In this document: in pieces, positions 38,310 through 50,400 of the stretch
Position numbering within the stretch: position 1 is the stretch's first letter
Layout of the letters: every line of letters begins with the position of its first letter
Source of the DNA: Cucumis sativus
Taxonomy: Eukaryota > Streptophyta > Magnoliopsida > Cucurbitales > Cucurbitaceae
DNA: 64,000 nt
Assembly: GCF_000004075.3 (NCBI RefSeq)
Contig: NC_026659.2
Location: forward strand, 2,852,001 to 2,916,000
Reading direction: 5' to 3'
The notes under the pieces: model-generated
Database searches by the model: none
Seen by the model: only the letters and a program-made list of their open reading frames with translations
Told to the model about the DNA's origin: nothing
Position numbers and translations under genes: made by a program

Positions 38310-40837
38310 CATTTTCTTATTTTGCCTAAAACTAGAAAATACAGGCCGCGCATGATGAATTTATATGTACCGATGCTTTTTGTGCATTTCCTGTAGCTTT
38401 AATGCCTTTGTACGAACTTCGAACTTATTGTTGCGGAGATAAGTAATTTGGAGGTTGTTATGCGGTTGAGTATATCATTCTTAAGCTTAAATTGAAACGG
38501 TTTATACTCTCTAAATTTTAATTAAAGGACATGAATCTGAGAGATAGAGGTTAGTTCATTTTACTGTATAACTGCTTGCCGAAGATTTGGCTTCGGCTAC
38601 TAACATAGGTGAATTGCTTACTTGAGATCAGCTTCACTTCATCTTTCTCAATATATCGAGACCAGCAGCTCCAGAATACAAAAACTTTGCTGCATTTTTA
38701 TGAGCCAATGGTCATACTTGTTTCTTCTAACAAGCTCGCACCTGATGGCATGGTTGGAGTTTCTGTTTTGGGTGATAGATTTTTTGCTCCCGTGAAGAAG
38801 GTCAACTTAAATTGCTTGCCCGTGGAGATTGGTTTCCTTTATAGAAAAACAAGAAGACAAGTCTGTATAACATGCTCAAAACAACAAAAACTATAGGAGG
38901 GTATGAAATTAAATGTTGGTTGGTTTTCTCTTTTCCACTTGTTGCTGCAAATTTTGATCGTTTACATCTTCAAGTTGTCATCCAAAGTAGCATTTGATGA
39001 CATGTAATTGAATATCACATAAAATGAGTCATTCATTCCTTATAGAACATTATTTTGATATACAGTTATTGTTAAGTACTCATGTGAATATGTATGTTTT
39101 TAGTCCCTTCCTCGTGTTTATTTTAAAATTTTGTGCTTTACTATCACTGCAGTTTCGGTCATGTTTTTGTTACAGGTCTAGACTTCTTCCTGCCAATCTT
39201 TTACAGCCATTAAAAGATATCGAAACCATTAATGCCCGTCTGGATTGCTTGGTCAGTATCATTCGAGCTTTATGGTTTTCATATCCACATTTGTGGTGTA
39301 CTGGTATCGCATGGTTCGATTGCTGTGATATTTGTAACAGAATTGCTTTAGAACTTGCTACTGAAGAGGTTGGATTTCATATTTCTTTTACTAAGGGTTA
39401 CATGTCTTGTCTATCTGCGCTACCCACTATTTCCTTTGAAAGTGTCAAGTAACAATAATGTCGACTTTGTACTTATAAAACATTCTTAGCCTCGCCATAG
39501 TTCATAGGTACCAATTGTGATTTGGACCATGGTCTTCCGGAGAGTTGTTTTTCCAAATCAGTAAATCACTACGAAAGAAGTAAATTTAAACTGGCTAGAA
39601 TAACAATATTATTATTGTATGTTAGCCAACATTGCCATGAGTTGCCACTTACAAAGAGTATGGTGGAGCGAGATGAACTATGCTGGCGCTGCTATAGAAC
39701 GAATATGTGTGAAAAATATTTTGTTTCTCAACGTTAAACAATGATTGAGCTCCTCTCAATTGCTACATGAAAGATCTTCTTATGTCGAACTCACTATGAC
39801 CCCTACTGCAGCATCTTCTTACATTTAACTCAGTATGGCCAAGTAATGCATCAACGATGCATTTTAATCAACTGTGTAAATGAAATATTTCATACTGTCC
39901 GTTGAAATTATGTACTTTTTTCTTCATAAATTTTATGGATTAATTTCCAATTTCACCCTCCAATTGGCTAGAAAATTAAGTTTTGTTGGATTTTGCCTAA
40001 AGCCCTACATTGGGTAGATAAAGGAAAGATCTTTGAGATATAAGTGAGGTGAGGGCCAACCATCTCTACTGATGCATGAGATCTTTGGGTGAAATCAAAA
40101 GTAAAGTCATTCTTCCCAATAAGTTTCTTATACAATGAGATAATGATTAAATAATTCGATTTGTTCTTGTATAGCTTCTGTAGGTGTCAATTACTTCATC
40201 GACGAAGGCGTGCTGCTTTCGTAACTTTTTTTTTTCTTTTGTAGGATGAATTGATGAGCATGAACAATTATTCTTTGGGCTTTCTCAAGCTCTCCATAAA
40301 TTTCCTTAAGAGACTGGTAAGTTTGCAGCCACAACAGTGGTCAAGTGCAAAAGAAAAGTGAACTAAAAATCCAAGTTAGAATTTTGTACATAATCGTCTT
40401 TCCATGTTTCTTATTCAGACGGAGTATTTTGTCACTTCTGCTTCAAGTAAAAGAAAGTTACAAATGAAGTTTTGCATCCTGTGATGCTAAAAAGAGCCAA
40501 AATTTGATATCTAGCATTATTCTGCCAAAAACTGCCCTTGAGGCATTGCCTTTACTGTCAAAGGTATTATTCTTTCCAAATATATAGAAGGCTCTTCAAA
40601 AGTCCAGCACATACTTGTGATGGGTTCGTTCAAAATTTCAGGTACTTAGGGAAGCAAAGAGTTTTCTACTTGCAAACATTTACAAATCTGTTTGTGAAAA
40701 CGAAAAATATGCAAACATTAGAAAGAGGTAACTTGGCTTCTGTCAATGATTATTACACAGTCCTAATAATATGATCTTTTTCACTAGTAAACCAATCTTT
40801 CTTAAATGTTTAAATTAACTTATTTTGAATAACACCT
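38310..40837 (+). pseudogene. MSH4: MSH4 fragment, unit C (parts of exons 2 and 7-11)
   Basis: Exon 1 is lost through the same two small deletions as in unit B. Exon 2 (from 38633 to 38805) lacks its acceptor and first 30 bases, because 42 bases between two CTTGAGATCA repeats are missing. Near 38855 the sequence jumps from intron 2 into exon 7, deleting exons 3-6. Exon 8 (39178-39251), exon 9 (from 40245, with one base lost in GAGCAATGAAC), exon 10 and exon 11 (40642-40727) follow. Intron 11 then meets isomerase sequence at about 40837. It cannot encode MSH4. Confidence 0.88.
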
Positions 40838-41175
40838 TGAATTCCGTTCTTTCCATTCCAATTATTCCGGCTGAGTTCCTGACTTTGGTCCCCTCTAATC
40901 TCGACGAATACAAGAAGCTCGAATCCTACGCCCTAATTGGCCTCCCTCCCTCTTATTCCACACGCTTCCTGGAATCTGAAGAAATGAAAACCAAATATTC
41001 CATCATAATTATCCACGACAACTTCAGCTGTGGTTCTTCACGAGAGCACGCGCTGTTGCGTTGGGAGCGTCCGACGTTGTGGCGATAGTGGATGAATCTT
41101 ATGCACATATTTTCTTCACAGCAAACTCCATGGCAACTAGAGAGATTTATCGATTGAAATCGGAGACTAGAATTT
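40838..41175 (+). pseudogene. isopropylmalate isomerase small-subunit fragment, unit C
   Basis: It has the same 5' junction and internal deletion (loss of the GDNIDTD region) as unit A, and the same 3' end as A and B. Further damage includes [11 protein letters not shown] reading FSCGSSREHA followed by a frameshift, and IIAGDN reading IIHDN. Confidence 0.9.
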
Positions 41176-42094
41176 CTGCGTATTTTAAAATTAAAAAATA
41201 ATAATAATAATAATAAAACTATTTTAAACACTTAAATAGACTAAATGATGAAGTGATATGATTGACATATTTTTCGGTCTACAATATATATATCTTCTTA
41301 AATTATATTTAAAAATAAATTAATAATTATTTATTCTTAACTAAATTTTAGTGAATAAGTAAGACTAACTTTATAATTTATGAATATACAGTATGAAATA
41401 CATTTAAACTAGAATTTAAATATTTAATATGCTACGAATTTTATAGAACTTTTTTCAAACCACCAAAAAAGAACTTACAATAAGATATTCCTAAATATGA
41501 GGAATATCATCTTCTTTAAAAAGGAGATATTTAAGAAAGATCTCTTGACTCTTTATTAAAAGATATTGATAAATGATCCTAAATATAAAGAAAATATTTC
41601 ACATTTTTTAAATAAAAACAAAACTATTCATATTTGTCAAAAAAAAAATCTGACAAAACATTTGAAAGTAATTAACGAGAATTGACAAAATAAATTTTAG
41701 TCCATGTCCTATTTAGAGTTGATTTAATTTTAGCTATTTAAATTTTATCGACTTCCAATAAATCTTAAATTTAGTCTTTACTATACTAGTTAACAATAAA
41801 ATTTCTCATTGCCTTTTGTTTTCTATTAGCATGCATTTTCACTATGAATTTTAAAAATATATTAATATATTGTGTTCTCTTGCATGAAAAATATTAACTT
41901 CGGGAGACTACATTTAAGTACATACATTCATCACTAAAATTAAACATTTGAAATTAAAGTAAAATGGCTAAAATTGAACCATAGTTTTTATTTTGTTTTA
42001 CTTTATTTCATTTATTGGGAGCTCTTTTCCCAGTGAATGGAACAAGTAAGCAAAAGGTAATATAACTTACACTTGAAAATGTGAAGTTTTAAGC

Positions 42095-42137
<43 letters not shown>

Positions 42138-42678
42138 CAAATTATTTAAGAGGTATGAATAAAAAGAATTAATTAAGGAGTTTACTTAATATGTATTTGA
42201 TTAAGGTTATGAAAATTAAATATAAAATAAAACAACAACTCAATTTTATTGAATATGAATAAGTAGTTTAATTACAAACTATACAGGGTAAAGAGCATAT
42301 AAAAAAAGGGAACCCATAATACAAAAGATGTTCTAATTAACATCATTACGAACTAATCTGAAAACTACTTCACTGGAGAACATAAGTCTGCAAATCTTCA
42401 AGTTTAAACACGTACAACCGCTCCTTCCAACTCTTGACCATTATTTTCTTTGATTCTATTACCAAATTAGAACTACATATTATTTTCTATTTGAAAGAAA
42501 AATCACATATAAATTTATAATTGCAATTTAAATTGAAGATCACCAAACATTCTTTTGAGTAATTACTTGTACTTAATACTTTGAAGAAAAAAACTTGTAT
42601 AGATATATTCTCAACTGTCCTAGAGGTACGTAAATCATTTATGCAAACCCTAATTGTTTCTAACATTTCATGCACGTG

Positions 42679-43221
42679 TCATTGAAAAAATTGATTACAT
42701 AGAGATAAAATAATTAAATTGCACATTACCTCATGCGCCCGACTCCAATATCTTTCAAATTCTTTCATAGAATCGAGATTCTCGTTGAAATCAAACACTG
42801 GGTTGATCATCTTGTCAAGAGCTTCCCTTGAAGCTCTTTTTTGTTCTTGCAATATTGAGCATGTCTTCGGAGTCGCACCAATGACAACATATTCATACTT
42901 ATTTGAATCATTATTGGATTTTTGAAGTTTTTGTTGAGCCTTCCAAATGGTGCTTCCAAATTTGGCTTTTAGCACTTCAACTCGAGCAGCCCGTCTTGGT
43001 GACAACACTACAATAGTAGTGTTTGGCTTTATGGGCAATAGCTCAATGTTATTCTTCTTTGGTGATAGGCATTTGAAGTTTGTCAATTCATGATCACCGT
43101 TCGATTCCTTTCTTTGGTGAATGTTATATGGTTTCATAGTCTTTGTAACTTTGGTTGAAAGAACTTTGGGTTTTAACATATGATAGTCTATATATCTCCG
43201 TTTTGTTTGCATCATCCTCAT
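42679..43221 (-). CDS. GTE-like protein, copy D, with frameshifted C terminus (180 aa)
   Basis: It starts MRMMQTKRRYIDYHMLKP and keeps both GTE-like blocks, with ILKAQ changed to IWKAQ and an extra Met in DKMINPVF. Close to the end, a single T is missing from the CTTTTCAAA seen in the other units (here CTTTCAAA near 42755). EFEKILESGA is therefore replaced by EFERYWSRAHEV and about 15 further residues, and the frame stops at 42679. The promoter and 5' intron (43237-44066) are like those of the other copies. It lies beside the only intact MSH4, so it is probably the oldest position, yet its tail is altered. It may be a functional variant or an early pseudogene. Confidence 0.55.
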   Translation of the reverse strand: MRMMQTKRRYIDYHMLKPKVLSTKVTKTMKPYNIHQRKESNGDHELTNFKCLSPKKNNIELLPIKPNTTIVVLSPRRAARVEVLKAKFGSTIWKAQQKLQKSNNDSNKYEYVVIGATPKTCSILQEQKRASREALDKMINPVFDFNENLDSMKEFERYWSRAHEVMCNLIILSLCNQFFQ

Positions 43222-43855
43222 CTTTTTGAATGCTTGCTGAGAGAAAACGTGACGAAGAGATGTCAAGCAAAAAATATATATATATATTCCATAATTACTA
43301 TTGGATGCATTGTTATTATATATTAGAAACAAAATTGCAGGATAATTAAACTTAGAAGAAGAAGAAAAAACGCACACGAGAAATGATTTGGAGGACGTAT
43401 GAAGCTGTGATGAAATTAGAGACAATCTTGAAATTATGATGTAATATGAAACTTCATTTTATTCATATATATTTGTAATATACTTTAGTTTTAATTTTTA
43501 CTGATTTTTTGTTTTGATATTTTGTAATTGAACTTGGATATGTATATTAGTTTTTTATCCATTTGAACCAGAAATTTACAAGGAAGAATTGGAAATATGT
43601 CCTCTTAAATATGAGTCCAAATTTTCAAATTTTGGAATAAGCAACGTTTTAAATTTTCAAATTTTGGTTTGGTATAAGCAATGTTTTAAATTTTCATGTT
43701 GAAAGCATATCAATAAAAGACTTAATTTCACAAAAATGATAATGAAAATATACTTAAAATATACTCAAGAAATGCAACAAACAGCTTAGATGGACGGAGT
43801 TTGTACATGGAAACAAAATGTAACCTAATTAAACTTGAGAAAAAGAAACCATCAT

Positions 43856-44016
43856 TAAATTGATCTAGTGGTATAAATGTCGTAACTAACTCAGAGATCA
43901 TGGGTTGAATATAAGGTTGTTTTAGTGGTAAAAATGTCATAACTAATTAAGAGGTCATGGGTTGGATCTATAATGACTACCTATCTAGGAATTAATTTGC
44001 CGTGGGTTTCCTTTAG
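43856..44016 (+). repeat. SINE-like sequence with two heads, unit D
   Basis: Two GATCTAGTGG / TTTTAGTGG-type heads with ATAACTAA cores and GGGTTG boxes, then the shared tail (GACTACCTATC, CGTGGGTTTCCTT). It is more decayed than in units B and C and has no 57-bp expansion. Confidence 0.5.
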
Positions 44017-44373
44017 TACACTAACAAATATAAAAAAGCCTTAAAGAAAAGGAAAGAAAAGCTCACCGAAAATAATATGGAAAAATGTTCGAGAGAAGTT
44101 GCGAATTATGAAGAAAAGAATCTGCCTCGTAGAGAGAAAAATCAAGAATCCAGCTCGTATAGAGAAATATGATTGAATTGAGTGTGATTTGTGTATATAT
44201 ATTTTCTTTTTGAACCAAATTAATTTGCCGCCATATCCTAAATTGTAATTATTGTCTTTTTATCCTAATTTTTTGTAATATAAATAAATATATAAAAACA
44301 AACAAACAAAATTTATGACTAAAGATTCAATTTATAATTTTTCAATATATATTTATTTTCGGACGTCCGATCG

Positions 44374-44385
44374 TTTCGCGCCAAA
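44374..44385. promoter_or_regulatory. E2F-type site in the GTE-like/MSH4 promoter, unit D
   Basis: TTTCGCGCCAAA lies 69 bases before the MSH4 ATG. The second site of units A-C is decayed here to TTTGCCGCCATA (44224-44235). The predicted GTE-like first exon and the MSH4 ATG are only about 300 bases apart, so the site can serve both genes. Confidence 0.6.
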
Positions 44386-44453
44386 CTCATGAGCCCATAA
44401 TATTTCCACACTCAACGCTGGTAGTGCTCAATCGGCCACGCACAAGAGAAAGA

Positions 44454-47400
44454 ATGGACGACGAGAGATCGAGCTTCGTGGTCGCTCTGATCGAGAACAG
44501 AGCCAAGGAGGTATGTTTCTGCATTTCCTCGCAAGTTGATAGGAAAATATTTCCTACATTTTCTTATTTTGCCTTTAATCTTTTTGTGATTCTGGAACAA
44601 CAACAATGAGTGATCTCAGAGTTCCTTAATGGAACGTTTTATGAAGAAATGATACGGCAGTTCTATGGCTGAATTATTCTGCTCCATCTCCTAAAACTAG
44701 ACAGTACAGGCCGCGCATGATGAATTTATATGTACCGATTCTTTTTGTGCACTTCCTTTTAGCTTTAATGCCTTTGTACGAACTTATTGAGTAATGAAAT
44801 GATGATTTATGCTGCTTAGTGCGGAGATAAGTAATTTGGAGGTTGTTTTGCGGTTGAGTAAATCATTCTTAAGCTTAAATTGGAACGGTTTATACTCTCT
44901 AAATTTTAATTAAGGACATGAATCTGAGAGATAGAGGTTAGTTCATTTTACCGTATAACTGCTTGCCGAAGATTTGGCTTCGGCTACTAACATAGGTGAA
45001 TTGCTTACTTGAGATCAATCCTCGTCCAGGTTGGAGTTGCTGCGTTTGACTTGAGATCAGCTTCACTTCATCTTTCTCAATATATCGAGACCAGCAGCTC
45101 CTACCAGAATACAAAAACATTGCTGCATTTTTATGAGCCAATGGTCATACTTGTTTCCCCTAACAAGCTCGCACCTGATGGCATGGTTGGAGTTTCTGTT
45201 TTGGCTGATAGATTTTTTGCTACCGTGAAGAAGGTCAACTTAAATTGCTTGCCCGTGGAGATTGGTTGCCTTTATAGAAAAACTTAAATTGAATTTTAAA
45301 CTCTGTAGGTTGTAATGGCACGCTCTTGCTTTGATGACACAAAGGTATTTTCCTTTGTCTTCTTTTCTATTTAAAGTTTTATTTGATGGTTACTGTATTG
45401 GATGTTGTTCTTTTGTCAGTCTTCTTTGAACATATCTTGGTTGAATTTTCCAGGGTGCCGTTCTTATTAAGAATCTGGCAGCCAAGGAACCTTCTGCTCT
45501 TGGTTTAGAAACTTATTACAAACAGTACTATCTCTGCCTGGCTGCTGCTGCTGCTAGCATTAAGTGGTATTATCCGAACTTGAGCCTTCAACTACTTTGA
45601 TACGAGAAGTGTTGTTTAGGTTAGTTTGTTAAAAAACAAGAAGAGAGTAAAAGTGTCAGTCTCATGATGCCAATAGTTTATTGAGAGAATTACTGTTGAG
45701 CATTGCTAATCACTAATACTTTCTCCAGAGTATTCTTGTTGGCTCAAATGCTCAGGTTTCGCTAATGAACCTGCTTCTTGATGTTCAGGATTGAAGCAGA
45801 GAAGGGGGTAATTGTGACCAATCATTCTTTATTGGTAAATTTCTCTCTGAGATGGTCGTAGAAGTGTTGTATAGAATCCAATGGTTACATTTCTCCTGAG
45901 GCATGAATGAGATTCATTGTAAGACAGACAATCTCACGAGTTAAGTTTATGTAGTTCTGTAAGAAAGTTACTCAACTTATCTACCTCATCTTGGTGTGTT
46001 TAAGATTGCGAACCTAAGGTTGAGAAATTAATTATTTAATTTTATCATCCTTTCCTTTCATCTTATAGAATAGATACTTCTGTAATTATAACTACTAGAC
46101 AAGGCTTTTCCTGCATATTGGTCAAGTCACAAATTTGAAACATATCGAATTTAAAGTTGACTCCTTGTTAATACTTTCTTCTTCTCTTCTTCTTCTTCTA
46201 TTTTCTAGAGCCGTGTTTTGAAAGATAAAGTACTATGCAGAGAAAAACCTGTCAACTAAATGTGTAATTAACTTTCGGGACCCGGGTTTAAAATACTCGT
46301 TCTCTCTTTGCCTTTGAATATCAGTGTTTATTTGACTTCTGAATGAATTCATAAATCTTAAATTTGGTTCTGGAGTTCTTACTCCATCCTGATGATTCAG
46401 TTGTAAATTTTAGGTCACCTTCAATGGCTCATCTGATCATGTAAGCATTGATGCAACGAGGTTCCCTTCATTTCTCTTTTCTTTACAACTACGTGTAACT
46501 GCTAATCAAGATGACTGCAGATTTCTGATTAAATGCTGAATTGTTTGGTGGCAGCGTTCAGAATTTAGAAATTATCGAGCCACTTCACTCCAATCTTTGG
46601 GGAACAAGTAACAAGAAGAGAAGTCTGTATAACATGCTCAAAACAACAAAAACTATAGGAGGGTACGAAATTAAATGTTGGTTGGTTTTCTCTTTTCCAC
46701 TTGTTGCTGCAAATTTGATCGTTTACCTTTACATCTTCAAGTTGTCATCTAAAGTAATATTTGATGACGTAATTGAATATCACATAAATGAGTCATTCAT
46801 TCCTTATAGAACATTAGTTTGATATACAGTTATTGTTAAGTACTCATGTGAATATGTATGTTTTTAGTCCCTTCCTCATGTTTATTTTAAAATTTTGTGC
46901 TTTACTATCACTGCAATTTCGGTCAAGTTTTTGTTACAGGTCTAGACTTCTTCGTGCCAATCTTTTGCAGCCATTAAAAGATATCGAAACCATTAATGCC
47001 CGTCTGGATTGCTTGGTCAGTATCGTACGAGCTTTATGGTTTTCATATCTACATTTGTGGTGAACTGGCATCGCATGATTCGATTGCTGTGATATTAGTA
47101 ACAGAATTGCTTTAGAACTTGCTATTGAAGAGGTTGGATATCATAATTCTTTTAGTAAGGGTTACAAGTCTTATGTATCTGCCCTACCCACTATTTCCTT
47201 TGAAAGTGTCAAGTAACAATAATGTCGACTTAGTACTTATAAAACATTCTTAGCCTCGCCATAGTTCATAGGTACCAATTGTGATTTGGACCATGGTCTT
47301 CCTTGAGAGTAGTTTTTCCAAATCAGTAAATCACTACGAAAGAAGTAAATTTAAACGGGCTAGGATAACAAGATTATTGTGTGTTAGCCAACATTGCCAT

Positions 47401-50400
47401 GAGTTGCCACTTACAAAGAGTATGGTGGAGCGAGATGAACTATGCTGGGGCTGCTATAGAACGAACATGTGTGAAAAATCTTTTGTTTCTCCGATTGAGC
47501 TCCTCTCAATTGTTACATGAAGGATCTTCTTATATTGAACTCACTATGACCCCTATTGCAGCATCTTCTTTCATTGAGCTCAGTATGGCCAAGTAATGCA
47601 TCAGCCATGCATTTTAATTAGCTGATGCATTTTAATCAATTCTGTAAAATCAAATATTTCATACCGTCCGTTGAAATTATGTACTTTTTTCTTCATAAAT
47701 TTCCTGGATTAATTTTCGACTTCACCCTCCAGTTGGCTAGAAAATTAAGTTTTGTTGGATTGTGTCTAAAGCCCTACATTGCCTAAATAAAGGGAAGATC
47801 TTTGAGATATAAGTGAGGTGAGGGCCAACCATCTCTATTGATATGAGGTCTTTGGGTGAAATCAAAAGTAAAGTCATTCTTTCCAACAACTTTCTTATAT
47901 AATGAGATAATGATTAAATAATTCAATTTGTTCTTGTATAGTTTCTATAGGTGCCAGATACTTCATCGATAAGGCGCTGCTTCCTAACCTTTTCTTTTTC
48001 TTTTCTAGGATGAATTGATGAGCAATGAACAATTATTCTTTGGGCTTTCTCAAGCTCTCCGTAAATTTCCTAAAGAGACTGGTAAGTTTGCAGCTACAGC
48101 AATGGTCAAGTGCAAAAAGAGTGTAAGAAAAAAATGTGAACTAAAAATCCAAGTTAGAATTTTGTACATAATCGTCTTTCCATGTTTCTTATTCAGACAG
48201 AGTACTTTGTCACTTCTGCTTCAAGCAAAAGAAAGTTACAAATGAAGTTTTGCATCCTAGTGATGCTAAAAAGAGCCAAAATTTGATATCTAGCATTATT
48301 CTGCTAAAAACTGCCCTTGAGGCATTGCCTTTACTCTCGAAGGTAATATTCTTTCCAAATATATAGAAGGCTATTCAAAAGTCCAGCACGTACTTGTGAT
48401 GGGTTTGTTCAACATTTCAGGTACTTAAGGAAGCAAAGAGTTTTCTGCTTGCAAACATTTACAAATCTATTTGCGAAAACGAAAAATATACAAACATTAG
48501 AAAGAGGTAACTTGGATCCTGCCAATGATTACACAGTCCTAATAATATGATCTTTTTGACTAGTAAACCAATCTTTCTTAAATATTTAAATTAACTTATT
48601 TTGAATAACACTGCAGAAGCCCTTAGTAAAGTGAATATCTATTTCTTTCATTTTAAAGAAGTTTTCCTGTTGCAGGATTGGAGAAGTGATCGACGAAGAC
48701 GTTCTTCATGCAAGGGTTCCTTTTATTGCTCGCACTCAACAATGTTTTGCAGTTAAGGCTGGAATCGATGGCCTGTTGGATATTGCAAGAAGGACGTTCT
48801 GTGATACTAGTGAAGGTTTTTGTCCTGTTAATAAATTGAATATTTCGGTTAACATCTTTGTTTTAGATGATAGTCATATTATGAATTAAAAATCACTGTT
48901 CATGCCAGCTATACATAATCTTGCTAACAAATATCGAGAAGAGTACAAGTTGTCCAACTTAAAACTGCCATTTAATAATAGGCAAGGGTTTTACTTGAGC
49001 ATTCCTCATAAAGATGTACAAGGAAAGCTTCCTAACAAGTTTATTCAGGTTAAGCATGACACTTACTTTCTTGTTGATGTCTTTGCAATTTTTTGAGTCT
49101 CACCTTCTTACCAGTTACCACAAAATTCAGGTCTTGAAGCACGGGAACAACATACGATGTTCTACCCTGGAACTTGCTTCTGTGAGTACTTCTGTTACTG
49201 TACGATGTTAACCACATATCAATGATCTAATAGGAGATAGTCATTATCTATTACCATATACATGTATGTACAGATAATAGTCATACTTTTCCTTTCTCAC
49301 ATATAAATTTTCGTGCGAGTTGACAGCTCATCAATTCAAAAGGTATATGGTTTGTAATCTCTTTATGTCTTTGAAGCACACAAGAAACAACAATGAAGGG
49401 CCTAACTGAATTTGCAAAATTATTGTATCGGTTACTCTATCTGTACTCATTGTAGAGGGTTGTCATTCTTACAATCATGGAACGTCTTAGAAATGATAAA
49501 AGTATATAACCGAAAAGGTTCGGTCATTTAACTATAACGCTAAAAATTTCATGTCATAAGATAATGCATGGCTTATAGTTCCACACCTCCACCTTTTTTT
49601 GGTTCAAACTTTTGCGATCCTCGTTTGATTTTGCCATGAAAATTATGTTGTAGGATGCAGCAAAATCTTAGTGTCTTTTTCCCATTTTCAGCTGAATGTT
49701 AGAAACAAGTCTGCTGCAGGAGAATGCTATATACGAACAGAAATTTGCCTGGAAGGTCATCTCACATGCTTAGTTATATAGTAAATCTTCAATCATGAGC
49801 TACCAATGATTTAGTTCACCTATATCTCTGAATTTAAAGTTTAACGAGGACCAGTAAACTACATGGTAAAAAAATGTATTTGGTACCCAATCAAATGCAG
49901 GACTGGTGGATGCCATAAGAGAGGACGTCTCTATGCTAACACTGCTCGCAGAAGTCTTGTGTCTTTTAGATATGATTGTCAATTCATTTGCACATACAAT
50001 ATCAACAAAGCCTGTTGATCGATATACTAGGCCAAACTTTACAGGTAAGCAAACATGTTTTCCTGCCTTTCATTCGGTCCTGATGTTTCTGAATGCAACA
50101 ACAAAACTGACAATGATTGATTTTTCTTGATACATATAGAGAATGGCCCGATGGCAATTGAAGCTGCTAGACACCCAATCCTAGAAAGTATACACAATGA
50201 TTTCGTTGTACGTATAACTTCCTTGCCAATTGCTAATACTATAGCAATATAGGATTGTCTTGTATGTAGACTCTTTTTCTTGTCTTTTTTATGGAAATTT
50301 GAGTTTTTTCTTTGCAGGCTAATAGCATATTTCTATCGGAAGCATCCAACATGATAATCGTCATGGGTCCAAATATGTAAGAACTCGCCCCATGAAGTGA

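Larger units (their letters stand above)
34127..41175. repeat. tandem segmental duplication, unit C
   Basis: It contains a copia-like LTR remnant not found in the other units, GTE-like copy C, SINE minisatellite, E2F-site promoter, an MSH4 remnant with parts of exons 2 and 7-11, and an isomerase fragment. From about 35170 to 38400 it is nearly identical to unit B. Its MSH4/isomerase junction matches unit A. Confidence 0.85.

Noticed and set aside
39024-39452. 142-codon frame in unit C as a novel gene
   Set aside because: It covers MSH4 exon 8 and its introns; the match to unit D shows it is an MSH4 remnant read through introns.
24680-41175. assembly duplication artefact as sole explanation
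   Set aside because: The units differ by many substitutions, by distinct deletions and by a private LTR insertion, so they are not copies made by assembly error, although long reads should confirm the count.
42095-42135. structured regulatory element
   Set aside because: It is a simple (AT)n microsatellite that varies in length between units.
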